Assembly (NCBI GenBank): GCA_934130285.1
Contig: CAKOXT010000001.1
Span: forward strand, 62,001-126,000
Direction of reading: 5' to 3'
DNA: 64,000 nucleotides
Source: an uncultured Clostridia bacterium
GTDB lineage: Bacteria; Bacillota; Clostridia; TANB77; CAG-508
Part shown: positions 40,916 through 49,830 of the stretch, one piece after another
Numbering within the stretch: position 1 is the stretch's first letter
Layout of the letters: each line of letters starts with the position of its first letter
Position numbers and translations under genes: made by a program
Notes under the pieces: model-generated
What the model was told of the DNA's origin: nothing
What the model saw: the letters and a program-made list of their open reading frames with translations, nothing else
Database searches by the model: none

Positions 40916-42181
40916 ATGAATTTTATGAAAAGACGAATGCGGACATATGTAAAGGACATTCTTGACATTGTGTCAATCCAGTCTTTTACAGGCGATACGG
41001 AAGGTATCGAAAAATGCCAGGAGTATGTGGCTGGTCTTGCTACGAGCCTTGGTTTTGAAGTAACAAAACATGGTGAAGGTCAGGTTTTGGTTATTCAGCC
41101 TAAGGTTACTGGCAGAGAGCCTGAACTTGGTATTGTGTGCCATTTGGATACAGTTCCATTTGACGAAAGTGAATGGGAACATAATCCACTTGGTGAAGTT
41201 TCAGAAGGTAGAATCTATGGCAGAGGTGTTTTGGACGATAAGGCGTCTATTATTGTGGCGTTGAATGTGTTCAAAGAACTTGAAAGTGAGATTAAACCTT
41301 CGTGGCAGCTCATTGTTGGTTCAGCAGAGGAGGCATCGCCGTGGAGCGATATGAAAGCTTTTTTGAATGAAAATCCGGTGTTACCAAAATTCATGGTGAC
41401 AATTGATGGAGATGGAATTCAGAATGGTTGCAGAGGTTACTCTGATGTTGAACTGAAATTTCACAGACACACAGGAGGAGATATTTTCTTGGAAGATCTG
41501 TGGGTGCATAATGGAGTCAATAACATGGTTCCTAATAGAGCATTTGCACAGATTGATGGTAGCTCGCTTGAAGCCAATGGTAAGGCGTGTCATTCTTCGA
41601 TTCCAGAAGAAGGCGATAATGCTTTGATTAAGTTGGTTAAAAGAGTGGCAGAGTGTGAAGATGTTCGGAAAGAGTATTTGGAATTCTTTGAATTCATGGA
41701 GGTGTTTAACGAAAAGAATTGTGCTGAGACACTTGGTTTAGCACAGGGGAGCAGTATTACTCCTACAAATTGTAGTTTGGAAAACGGTGTGATTCGGTTG
41801 ACTTTAAATTGTCGATTTGGAATTGGTACAGAGAAACAGATGATTGAAGAAATGCTTACTGGGATTGCAGAAAAATATAAATGTGGTTTCAGTTATTCGG
41901 AGATTATTTTGCCATCGTATGTTCCAGAAGATTCAAAAGAAATGCAGATTATGTGTGATGCATATGAACAGGTTATGGGCAAGAAGGTTGTTCCTGTGAT
42001 TGCCCGTGGAACTGGTTATAATGCAGCATTACCAAATTGTGCAATCTTTGGACCTCGGTTTATTCCTGAGGATGATGAACCGGATACATGCCATGCAGCC
42101 AACGAAAATCGGAGCATTGAAGATTTGGGAAAATTTCAGAAAATGCTTGAGATTTTTGTTAGCAAAATGCTTTCAGACTAA
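40916..42181 (+). CDS. M20-family metallopeptidase (PepV/ArgE/DapE-like)
   Basis: A 421-residue two-domain zinc peptidase. Metal ligands are visible in VCHLDTVPF (His then Asp), GRGVLDDKAS, SAEEAS (catalytic Glu pair), and CHAANENRSIED at the C-terminus. The dimerisation domain lies between. M20 enzymes cleave dipeptides or deacylate N-acyl amino acids in the cytoplasm. The sequence around the catalytic pair and the length fit dipeptidase-like members best, but the substrate is not determined. The GC content is higher than that of the surrounding genes, and the ribosome site AAGGAGC is strong. ATG 40925 is an alternative start. Confidence 0.9.
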   Translation: MNFMKRRMRTYVKDILDIVSIQSFTGDTEGIEKCQEYVAGLATSLGFEVTKHGEGQVLVIQPKVTGREPELGIVCHLDTVPFDESEWEHNPLGEVSEGRIYGRGVLDDKASIIVALNVFKELESEIKPSWQLIVGSAEEASPWSDMKAFLNENPVLPKFMVTIDGDGIQNGCRGYSDVELKFHRHTGGDIFLEDLWVHNGVNNMVPNRAFAQIDGSSLEANGKACHSSIPEEGDNALIKLVKRVAECEDVRKEYLEFFEFMEVFNEKNCAETLGLAQGSSITPTNCSLENGVIRLTLNCRFGIGTEKQMIEEMLTGIAEKYKCGFSYSEIILPSYVPEDSKEMQIMCDAYEQVMGKKVVPVIARGTGYNAALPNCAIFGPRFIPEDDEPDTCHAANENRSIEDLGKFQKMLEIFVSKMLSD

Positions 42182-42188
42182 AAACGGA

Positions 42189-42219
42189 AGAGGGTACACC
42201 AATAGGTGTGCCCTCTTTT
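42189..42219 (+). terminator. Terminator after the M20 gene
   Basis: AGAGGGTACACC (42189-42200) and GGTGTGCCCTCT (42205-42216), one mismatch, followed by TTTTGC. Confidence 0.85.
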
Positions 42220-42235
42220 GCTATGATTTAGCTGT

Positions 42236-42355
42236 TTAGAGAAACAGATCATCATAGTCTGGACGGTTTTCCAGTTCAAGGATGTCATTAATCTGTGATT
42301 CTGTGTATCCCTGTTCCTTTAACCATTCTCTCCGTTTCTGTTCGTTTGTAGTCAT
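42236..42355 (-). CDS. Small ORF, 39 residues
   Basis: On the minus strand, ATG 42355 opens a 39-residue frame ending at TAA 42236. It is preceded by a strong AGGAGGA site nine bases upstream. The product is acidic and helical (it begins MTTNEQKRREWLKEQGYTES and ends DYDDLFL). Its codon use is like the neighbouring GC-richer genes. It resembles the small, charged, uncharacterised proteins often missed by gene finders. It is too short for family assignment. Confidence 0.6.
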   Translation of the reverse strand: MTTNEQKRREWLKEQGYTESQINDILELENRPDYDDLFL

Positions 42356-42505
42356 TTCGAACTCCTCCTAATGTAAAAAAACATGTTGCGCCATATGGCT
42401 TGCTACAACTAGATTATAGCATGATTAGCAAAAAAAATCAATTTTATAGTACGCTTGTGAAAATTTAATGTTATAATTGTAAAGTAAATTCAAAGGAGAA
42501 AAAAT

Positions 42506-45130
42506 ATGATTCGCTTATTTGATATTAAAAGAAAAGTAAAACAGTTGAAAAATACAGATAAAGAGTTATTTGAGAGTTATAAATTAGTTTCAACCAAAGA
42601 TAAGAATGAGATTTTAAAAGAGTATAATACCACTGATGATAGTGGATTAAATTCAAAACAGGTTGAAGAATTATTAGAAAAGAATGGTCAAAATGTTGTT
42701 GTTAAGAGGGAAAATAAAGGTCCACTAAGTTTTTTTGTTAAATCTTTTAATGATAAATTTATATATATTTTAATTGTACTTGCAATAATTGATTTTGTAT
42801 TAGCAGATAAATTAGGAGCGTTTATAATTATTGGTATTGCTATTGTTAGTGCATTAATAAAGTTTGTTCAAGAATATTCAACGTATAAATTTAATAAGAA
42901 ATTAGAACAAAATATTTTTACTACTACAACGGTATTGAGAAATAAAAAGGCTAAAGAGATTAGAATTGAAAATGTTGTTATTGGAGATATTATTGAATTG
43001 AATGCTGGAGCGATAATTCCTGCAGATGTAAGGATAATTGAGAGTAAGGATTTGTTTTTAAACCAATCTGTTTTCACAGGAGAAAGTGTGTTAGTTGAAA
43101 AGACAACAGAATCAAGTGAAGCAAAAGAAATCTTTAGCATAAATAATATTTGTCTTATGGGTTCAAGTGTTGTTAGTGGAAGTGCTAAGGCAGTTGTTGT
43201 TGAAACAGGTTTTAATACTTATTTAGGAAGAATGAGTAAAAATTTAAATAATAAAAAAGAGAAAACGAATTTTGAAAAAGGTATGGATGGTATTACAAAA
43301 TTGCTTATCAGATACATGATAGTTGTTTCAATTTTTGTTTTTGTGATTTATGCATTTATTAGACATGATTATATAGAGGCTTTGTTGTTTGCATTGTCTG
43401 TGGCTGTTGGAATAACGCCAAGTATGTTGCCAATGATTGTTAATGTTAATTTGACAAAAGGTACTAAAACTTTGGCAAAGAAAAAGACTTTAGTTAAAAA
43501 TAGTGAATCAATTCAAAATCTTGGTGCTATAGATATTTTGTGTACAGATAAAACTGGAACATTAACAAAAAATAAAATTACTCTTCAAAAATATATAAAT
43601 GTTATGGGTGAAGAGGATTTAGATATTTTAAAGTATGCATTTGTAAATAGTTATTATGGTACTGGAATAAAGAATTTAGTTGATAGAGCTGTTATTTCAT
43701 ATGGAAATGAACATAAGATTAGAGATGTTTTAAATGAATATACGAAGGTTGATGAAATACCTTTTGACTATACTCGTAAAAGAATGAGTGTTGTTGTTAA
43801 ATATGAAAATAACTATAAAATGATCACTAAAGGTGCTATTGAAGAAATTTTAAAATGTTGTAAAAATGTTAAATACAAAGATCAGATTATTGAATTAGAT
43901 GAAAAATTAATAAAGCAAATAGAAGTAAATGCAAATAATCTTTCAAATATTGGTATGCAAGTAATTGCGTTGGCTGAAAAGAAAGAATATCCAGGTGCTG
44001 AGAATTTTAATAGTGAAAGTGAGATTGAAATGACTTTTGTTGGATATGTTGCTTTCTTAGATCCGCCAAAGAAAGGTGTAAAAGAGACTATTATTAAATT
44101 AAAGAAAGCTGGAGTAAAAACAAAGATCTTAACAGGTGACAATGCATATGCCACTAAGAATATTTGTAATATTGTTGGTTTGCGTTCTGACAATATAATA
44201 ATTGGAAGTCAATTAGATGAAATGAGTGATGAAGAACTTAAAGAGAAAATAGAAGAAGTTGATGTGTTTGCTAGACTTAATCCATTGCAAAAAGAGCGTG
44301 TTGTTAAATTATATAAAGAAAATGAACATGTTGTTGGATATATGGGAGATGGAGTAAATGATGCACCTTCATTACAAGTATCTGATGTGGGAATTTGTGT
44401 GGATTCAGCTACTGCTATTGCAAAAGAGGCAAGTGATATTATTTTATTAAAAAAGAGTTTGGATGTTATTTATGATGGGGTTATGGAAGGTAGAAAAGTG
44501 TATGGGAATATTATTAAATACATGAAAATGGCTTTAAGTTCTGACTTTGGTGATGTGTTTAGTATTGTTATTTCTAGTATATTTTTACCATTTTTACCAT
44601 TACTTCCAATTCAAATGTTGATACAGGATTTCTTGTATGACATTTCACAGGTTGCAATTCCATATGATGATGTTGATAAGGAATTTTTAGAGAAGCCAAA
44701 GAAGTGGGATACAAGTGGTTTAGGAAGATTTATGAAGGTGATGGGAATAACAAGTTCTGTTATAGATGTTCTTGCGTTTTTAGGATTTTGGTTTTTATTT
44801 GGATATAATTGTGAGGCTAAGCAAAGCTGGTTTCAAACAGCATGGTTTGTTGAGTGCTTGATTAGTGAGACAATGATAATCCATTATATTAGAACTTCTA
44901 AGATACCTTTTGTTGAATCACGACCTAATAAATTGTTGCTTATATCAACAATAATGACAATAGTTGGAACGATAGTAACACCAATTATTTTACATAGTGT
45001 TGCATCATTTAATTTTGTTATTTTACCATTAAAATATTATGCATTTGTTTTAGTCTTATTAGTTGTGTATACTGTGCTAGTTCAAATTGTAAAGAAAAGA
45101 TATATTAAAAAATATAATGAATGGCTATAA
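42506..45130 (+). CDS. mgtA: Magnesium-translocating P-type ATPase (MgtA type)
   Basis: An 874-residue P3B-type ATPase. It has the phosphorylation site CTDKTGTLT (Asp near 348), the TGES motif (here FTGESVLVEK), the hinge VGYMGDGVNDAPSL and about ten transmembrane segments. The segment GITPSMLPMIVNVNLTKGT, which sits before the phosphorylation site, is characteristic of the Mg2+ importers MgtA/MgtB. The enzyme imports Mg2+ in ATP-driven form under low-magnesium conditions. No magnesium-sensing riboswitch is apparent in the short leader. It is the only ion pump in the window and has its own terminator. Confidence 0.92.
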   Translation: MIRLFDIKRKVKQLKNTDKELFESYKLVSTKDKNEILKEYNTTDDSGLNSKQVEELLEKNGQNVVVKRENKGPLSFFVKSFNDKFIYILIVLAIIDFVLADKLGAFIIIGIAIVSALIKFVQEYSTYKFNKKLEQNIFTTTTVLRNKKAKEIRIENVVIGDIIELNAGAIIPADVRIIESKDLFLNQSVFTGESVLVEKTTESSEAKEIFSINNICLMGSSVVSGSAKAVVVETGFNTYLGRMSKNLNNKKEKTNFEKGMDGITKLLIRYMIVVSIFVFVIYAFIRHDYIEALLFALSVAVGITPSMLPMIVNVNLTKGTKTLAKKKTLVKNSESIQNLGAIDILCTDKTGTLTKNKITLQKYINVMGEEDLDILKYAFVNSYYGTGIKNLVDRAVISYGNEHKIRDVLNEYTKVDEIPFDYTRKRMSVVVKYENNYKMITKGAIEEILKCCKNVKYKDQIIELDEKLIKQIEVNANNLSNIGMQVIALAEKKEYPGAENFNSESEIEMTFVGYVAFLDPPKKGVKETIIKLKKAGVKTKILTGDNAYATKNICNIVGLRSDNIIIGSQLDEMSDEELKEKIEEVDVFARLNPLQKERVVKLYKENEHVVGYMGDGVNDAPSLQVSDVGICVDSATAIAKEASDIILLKKSLDVIYDGVMEGRKVYGNIIKYMKMALSSDFGDVFSIVISSIFLPFLPLLPIQMLIQDFLYDISQVAIPYDDVDKEFLEKPKKWDTSGLGRFMKVMGITSSVIDVLAFLGFWFLFGYNCEAKQSWFQTAWFVECLISETMIIHYIRTSKIPFVESRPNKLLLISTIMTIVGTIVTPIILHSVASFNFVILPLKYYAFVLVLLVVYTVLVQIVKKRYIKKYNEWL

Positions 45131-45219
45131 AAGTAGATTGATGAATAGTTTGAATATTTTAAGAAAAGTGAAAATATGTAATAATTCTTAGTATAAATTA
45201 GAACTGTTAAAGTTAATAA

Positions 45220-45251
45220 AAACTCTCTTTCGATGTGAAAGAGAGTTTTTG
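45220..45251 (+). terminator. Terminator after mgtA
   Basis: AAACTCTCTTTC and GAAAGAGAGTTT pair with a five-base loop, then T-rich sequence. A weak palindrome further downstream (CCACAG/CTGTGG) may help the opposing small gene. Confidence 0.85.
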
Positions 45252-45338
45252 TGGTAATAGACCACAGAGCTTACAATATAGGATGTGTTGATCTGTGGCT
45301 TTTGTTGTAGCTCGAACATAAAGTTTTTGCTACTGAGG

Positions 45339-45575
45339 TTAATTCTTTAGAATCAAGAACGAAACATAATTATTATCACGATATTCGGTTTTTACTGGGT
45401 TGCCAAACTCTTTGAGAGCATCGTGAATTCTTGCAGTTTCTTCAACAGAAGGAATTTCCTTCTGGAAAATTACAAGCAGATTTTTGGAATTCTCCCGAGT
45501 GTAAACTTCAGGTAAAACCTTTGTGATTCTTGCAATTTCTGTTTCAATTCTCCCAATAGTGTAGTTACTAATCAT
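45339..45575 (-). CDS. Small hypothetical protein, 78 residues
   Basis: A 78-residue soluble protein (MISNYTIGRIETEIARITK start). A strong AAGGAGG site lies before ATG 45575. The segment VIFQKEIPSVEETARIHDALKEFG is predicted helical, and a C-terminal NNYVSFLILKN strand follows. I do not recognise the family. Like the other GC-richer single genes here, its codon use differs from the AT-rich background. Confidence 0.65.
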   Translation of the reverse strand: MISNYTIGRIETEIARITKVLPEVYTRENSKNLLVIFQKEIPSVEETARIHDALKEFGNPVKTEYRDNNYVSFLILKN

Positions 45576-45811
45576 AAGATTACCTCCTTGATGTATGCTC
45601 TAAAGATAGAGCTTGATTAAAATGTTCCTTTTAAAATTATACTATACTTTACATAAAAAAGCAAAGACGAGGGCTTTTATAAAATATTGTGTGTCATATG
45701 ATGAATTATTTGGAATTATCTTGCAATGAAAAGTCGAATATGGTATTATTATTTTCGGAAATAAAGAAACGAATTTTATGTTAATTATAGATGTGGAAGT
45801 GAAGGAAAAAA

Positions 45812-47092
45812 ATGGAACCAAATCAGCTTGCAATCCCTTTTGACGTACGTGTATTGCAGGAGAATATTCTTAAGAAAATAATACAAAAAATATGGAAACT
45901 AACGAAAAAAGTTATTAGAAGAAGCGTGGATATTATATTCTCATTACTTGTAATTATTTTTTTAATACCTATGACGTTAATTGTTAAGACGGTTTATATG
46001 TCAAGAGGAGATTTTGATAGAATTTTTGTAACGGATGAATGCTTTGGAAAAAATGGGAAAGTTTTTAAAGCAATAAAATATAGATCAAGAAATAAAGATG
46101 GAGCAGTTAATAAACTTAGATTTACAGCATTAGATAATTTGCCTAAAGCAATAAATATTTTATCGGGGAATATGACAATTGTTGGGCCACAGCCATATAA
46201 AGTTTCAGATAGAGAGAAAATGGGACTATATTATGACAGAATAATAATGATGAAACCTGGAATAACAGGGATTTCGCAGATATCATATGTTCAAGATTGG
46301 TCTTTTGAAAATAGGTTAGATAACGATATAAAATATTATTATAGAAAAAATTGGTTTACTGATTTAAAAATAGTTTTGATAACTACTGCTATAACATTAC
46401 CAAGAAGAAATAAAGGGAAAATTTTAAGCTTTTTGAATGTTACTATTAGAGATTTTGGAAGGGCGATTTTTAGATTTGTAAATGCTTTTATAAAGAGAAT
46501 TATTGATATATGCGGTGGTATAACTGGAACGATAATGTTAATTCCATTAACATTAATAGTATATACTATTAATCTTGTGTCAGGAGATCATGGACCTTTA
46601 TTCTATTCTCAAGAGAGAATTGGAAAAAATGGAAAGCATTTTAAGATGTATAAGTTTAGATCAATGGTGGTTGGAGCAGATGAGAAATTGAAAGAAATTT
46701 TGAAAAATGATCCTGAGCTTAGAGCTGAATTTATGCGTGATAGAAAGTTGAAAAATGATCCAAGAATAACAAGAGCAGGTAAATTTTTAAGGAAAACTTC
46801 TTTAGATGAATTTCCACAGTTTATTAATGTTATAAAAGGGGAAATGAGTCTTGTTGGGCCAAGAGCCGTAATAGATGGTGAAATAGAGAAATTTGGAACT
46901 AAAAAGAATGTCGTGTTAAGTGTTAAGCCAGGCATTACAGGATATTGGGCAGCCAATGGAAGAAGTGATACTACATATGAAGAAAGAGTCGAAATGGAAA
47001 CATACTATGCTAAAAATAGTAATGTGGTGTTTGATTTTAAAATTCTATTTAAAACCGTTATGGTTGTAATCAAACATGAAGGGGCTGTATAG
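45812..47092 (+). CDS. Tandem-domain polyprenyl-phosphate sugar-phosphotransferase
   Basis: A 426-residue protein with two copies of the bacterial sugar-transferase domain (about residues 28-200 and 215-426), each with an N-terminal membrane segment. The second copy is canonical: KMYKFRSM, DPRITRAGKFLRKTSLDEFPQ with the catalytic Asp-Glu dyad, MSLVGPRA, and KPGITGYWAANGRSD. The first copy retains KAIKYRSR, IVGPQPYK and KPGITGISQ, but its dyad reads LDNLP, so Glu has become Asn. The active half is therefore expected to transfer the first sugar-1-phosphate to undecaprenyl phosphate, and the first half is probably regulatory or inactive. It starts the polysaccharide assembly cluster. Confidence 0.92.
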   Translation: MEPNQLAIPFDVRVLQENILKKIIQKIWKLTKKVIRRSVDIIFSLLVIIFLIPMTLIVKTVYMSRGDFDRIFVTDECFGKNGKVFKAIKYRSRNKDGAVNKLRFTALDNLPKAINILSGNMTIVGPQPYKVSDREKMGLYYDRIIMMKPGITGISQISYVQDWSFENRLDNDIKYYYRKNWFTDLKIVLITTAITLPRRNKGKILSFLNVTIRDFGRAIFRFVNAFIKRIIDICGGITGTIMLIPLTLIVYTINLVSGDHGPLFYSQERIGKNGKHFKMYKFRSMVVGADEKLKEILKNDPELRAEFMRDRKLKNDPRITRAGKFLRKTSLDEFPQFINVIKGEMSLVGPRAVIDGEIEKFGTKKNVVLSVKPGITGYWAANGRSDTTYEERVEMETYYAKNSNVVFDFKILFKTVMVVIKHEGAV

Positions 47093-47125
47093 AAAAAATA
47101 TAATTATTTTATAGGAGGGGTTAAT

Positions 47126-47362
47126 ATGCCTGATTTTATAATTGTGAAAAGAAAGAGAAAGGATTACGAGCAATATACTTGCAGAATTGAGGTTGAATTA
47201 TTAGAAAAATTAAAGACTATTGTGTATGAAAATAATTTGGATTCTGTAAATGAACTAGTTAATAAATCTATCAAGTTTGCTTTAGAGAACATGAAGATTA
47301 AAAATGAAAGTGTTGCTGGTAAAAAGTATACTAATAAAAAGGAAAAAAATGATAAGAAATAG
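47126..47362 (+). CDS. Small hypothetical protein, possibly ribbon-helix-helix
   Basis: A 78-residue basic protein (VKRKRKDYEQYTCRIEVELLEKLKTI). The strand followed by helices (RIEVELLEKLKTIVYENNLDSVNELVNKSIKFAL) resembles a ribbon-helix-helix DNA-binding or antitoxin domain. The C-terminus is lysine-rich. It follows the sugar transferase gene by 33 bases, with an AGGAGGGG site, and ends before a strong terminator. No toxin gene is adjacent. Confidence 0.6.
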   Translation: MPDFIIVKRKRKDYEQYTCRIEVELLEKLKTIVYENNLDSVNELVNKSIKFALENMKIKNESVAGKKYTNKKEKNDKK

Positions 47363-47417
47363 TATAGAATTTTCTACATAATTATGTAGTAGTTTTATAT
47401 TAGAAAGTAATGATGAA

Positions 47418-47448
47418 AATAGTAACAGGCGACTGTTACTATTTTTTA
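47418..47448 (+). terminator. Terminator after the small ribbon-helix-helix-like gene
   Basis: AATAGTAACAG (47418-47428) and CTGTTACTATT (47433-47443) form a perfect 11-bp stem with a GCGA loop, followed by T. Confidence 0.88.
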
Positions 47449-47480
47449 TTAATATATGTATTAGTAATAGGAGATAGTAG

Positions 47481-48500
47481 ATGGCTAGAAAAGGTAGAAA
47501 ATTTGAATTAGCTTATAAATGGTTATATGATTTGGATAAGGATAAATATAAAGTGACTAGTCCAGCTTATTTATATGACCCATTTGCTGATGAAGAACGA
47601 GAAATAGATGTATTAGTGGAATTTAAGGATGGAAATAATATAGATAGAAAACTTGCAATTGAATGTAGAGATAGAAAAGCTGCTCAAGATGTGTTGTGGA
47701 TTGAACAATTACAAAAGAAAAAAGAGGATTTATCATTAGATTATATTTTAGCAACGACAACGTCTAAATTTACTAAAGGTGCCATAAATAAAGCAAGAAG
47801 TCACGGAGTTATTATAGAGAAAGCCGAAACCTTTAATCTTGAATCTATAAAAGAAGTAACATCTAATGAATTTTTTTCTGATATTTTCTTTTTTAAAATT
47901 GCTTTTAAAGAATTAAGTTTTTTAGTAAAAGATGAAGGTTGGATTGAGTTTAAAGAATATATTAAAAAGTTGAGTTTTATTGAACAGATTGAATTGAGAA
48001 ATGTTTTAAATAATGAGTATTATTATACTATTAATCCACATGAGTTTTTGAAAGAATCTAAAATAAAAGATGATGTTTTCTTTCAAAATGACAAGGATAA
48101 TAGTATAGTTATAGATGGTGATGTACATTTTTTGAAAGAGGATGTTCCTGTATTATTTAAAAGAAAGAATATTTTAGGTTTAAAAAATAAAATTAAAGTT
48201 TCTCCATTTAGACTATCATTGCCTTTAAATAAGTCATTATCTGTACTTGGAGGTGATGACGGAAAGAATAAAAAATATTGTGCTGTGTTTGGAAATGATG
48301 AGGATTGCTTTGAATTTGGATATATAGATAACGATTATTATAATAATATGAAACTTAAGAAAAGAAAGTATATGAGATGTGCTGGGGGAAGTATGCGTGT
48401 TAATACGTTGTTCCCTAGTGGAGAAAAGAAGATACATATAGATTGGAATAGGATTATTAAAGATTTTTGGGGAGAGTTTGATTTTAGTGAGGTTTTGTAG
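47481..48500 (+). CDS. PD-(D/E)xK restriction-endonuclease-like protein
   Basis: A 339-residue protein. The N-terminal 130 residues have the nuclease fold pattern: ARKGRKFELAYKWL, then EREIDVLVEF and LAIECRDRKAAQDVLWIEQL. Many Mrr-like proteins place D...E-x-K in this order; here E-C-R is followed by D-R-K, and this variant is common in the family. The C-terminal 200 residues are not recognised. It may be a type IV-like or orphan nuclease. The position is odd: it stands inside the polysaccharide cluster between the priming transferase and the glycosyltransferases, after a terminator, which suggests insertion of a single gene. Confidence 0.7.
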   Translation: MARKGRKFELAYKWLYDLDKDKYKVTSPAYLYDPFADEEREIDVLVEFKDGNNIDRKLAIECRDRKAAQDVLWIEQLQKKKEDLSLDYILATTTSKFTKGAINKARSHGVIIEKAETFNLESIKEVTSNEFFSDIFFFKIAFKELSFLVKDEGWIEFKEYIKKLSFIEQIELRNVLNNEYYYTINPHEFLKESKIKDDVFFQNDKDNSIVIDGDVHFLKEDVPVLFKRKNILGLKNKIKVSPFRLSLPLNKSLSVLGGDDGKNKKYCAVFGNDEDCFEFGYIDNDYYNNMKLKKRKYMRCAGGSMRVNTLFPSGEKKIHIDWNRIIKDFWGEFDFSEVL

Positions 48501-48715
48501 AAAGAGGAATATTATAAGTGAATGATGATGAGATAATGAAAAGGGTAGAAATAATATTTTTAATACAAAATTAAATAATGAGTAGAATGGTTAATGGCAT
48601 CAAAAATTATTAAATTGAATGTGTGAATATTAGTAAGAATATGTCAAAAAAGGTTGAAAAAAGTAAACGGTATTTATATAATAACAATGTTACAAATTTG
48701 AGAGGAATGACAAAA

Positions 48716-49822
48716 ATGAAAAGAGATGAACCAATAGTAATTGCACAAATTATGGGAAAATGGATTGGTGGCGGTGTTGAAGCTGTTGTAATGAATTATT
48801 ATAGACATATTGATAGAAATAAAATTCAATTTGATTTTATTTGTGATGAGGATTCAACTAATATACCATACGATGAAATAGAAAAATTAGGTGGTAGAGT
48901 TATAATTGTTCCACCATATCAACATATTTTTGCGTACTTAAAGAAATTAAAACAGATTTTTAAAGAGAATAAATATAAAATTGTACATTCACATATTAAT
49001 GCTTTGTCAGTATTTCCATTATATGCAGCTAAGTGTGCAGGTGTTCCAGTTAGAATTGCACATAGTCATTCAACAAGTAATAAAAAGGAATGGAAAAAAA
49101 CATTAATGAAAAATATGTTACGACCATTTAGTAAAGTTTTTGCAACAGATTATATGTGTTGTAGCGAGTTAGCTGGAAGATGGTTGTTTGGAAATAAAAC
49201 TTATGATGAGGGAAAAGTTTATTTATTAAACAATGCTATTGATGTTGAAAAATTTGCGTATGATGAAGATGTTAGAAAAGCCAAAAGAAAAGAATTAGAA
49301 ATAGCTGATGATACATTTGTTATTGGTCATATAGGTAGATTTGTGGCTCAAAAGAATCATACTTTTTTAATTGATATTTTTAATGAAGTACATAAAGAAA
49401 AAGAGAATTCAGTTTTATTATTAGTTGGACAAGGACCATTGGAAAATGAAATTAAAGAAAAAGTTAACAGACTTGGATTATCTGATTCGGTTAAGTTCCT
49501 TGGACAGAGAGAGGATGTTTCTGAATTGTATCAGGCATTTGATTTGTTCTTGTTGCCAAGTTTGTATGAAGGGCTTCCTGTTGTCGGAGTTGAAGCACAG
49601 GCTGCTGGATTATTGTGTGTATTATCAAGTGATATGACAAAAGAAACGAAAATATTGGATTCTACAGAATTTGTTGATTTAAAGCAAGATGTTAAAGAAT
49701 GGGCTAATAAAGTTTTAGAAAATAATTTGAATAATAGAAAAGAGAAATGCGAGAATTTGCTTAATTCTCAGTATAATATAAAAAAAGAAGCAGTTAGATT
49801 GGAAGAAAAATATATGAAATAA
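48716..49822 (+). CDS. Glycosyltransferase family 4 (EpsF-like)
   Basis: A 368-residue GT-B fold enzyme. The N-terminal part (IAQIMGKWIGGGVEAVVMNYYR, then HSHINALSVFPL) is typical of EpsF-like transferases of exopolysaccharide clusters; the C-terminal half has FVAQKNHTFLIDIF and the GT4 acid motif PSLYEGLPVVGVEAQ. The ATG at 48716 has GAGGA about ten bases before it; an upstream GTG frame (48623) lacks support. It transfers a sugar from a nucleotide donor to the growing lipid-linked oligosaccharide at the membrane. The donor sugar is not deducible. Confidence 0.92.
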   Translation: MKRDEPIVIAQIMGKWIGGGVEAVVMNYYRHIDRNKIQFDFICDEDSTNIPYDEIEKLGGRVIIVPPYQHIFAYLKKLKQIFKENKYKIVHSHINALSVFPLYAAKCAGVPVRIAHSHSTSNKKEWKKTLMKNMLRPFSKVFATDYMCCSELAGRWLFGNKTYDEGKVYLLNNAIDVEKFAYDEDVRKAKRKELEIADDTFVIGHIGRFVAQKNHTFLIDIFNEVHKEKENSVLLLVGQGPLENEIKEKVNRLGLSDSVKFLGQREDVSELYQAFDLFLLPSLYEGLPVVGVEAQAAGLLCVLSSDMTKETKILDSTEFVDLKQDVKEWANKVLENNLNNRKEKCENLLNSQYNIKKEAVRLEEKYMK

Positions 49823-49830
49823 GGAGAAAT

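Noticed and set aside
42380..42505. Magnesium-sensing riboswitch in front of the mgtA-type gene
   Set aside because: The leader is too short for an M-box, and I see no matching conserved sequence or hairpins.
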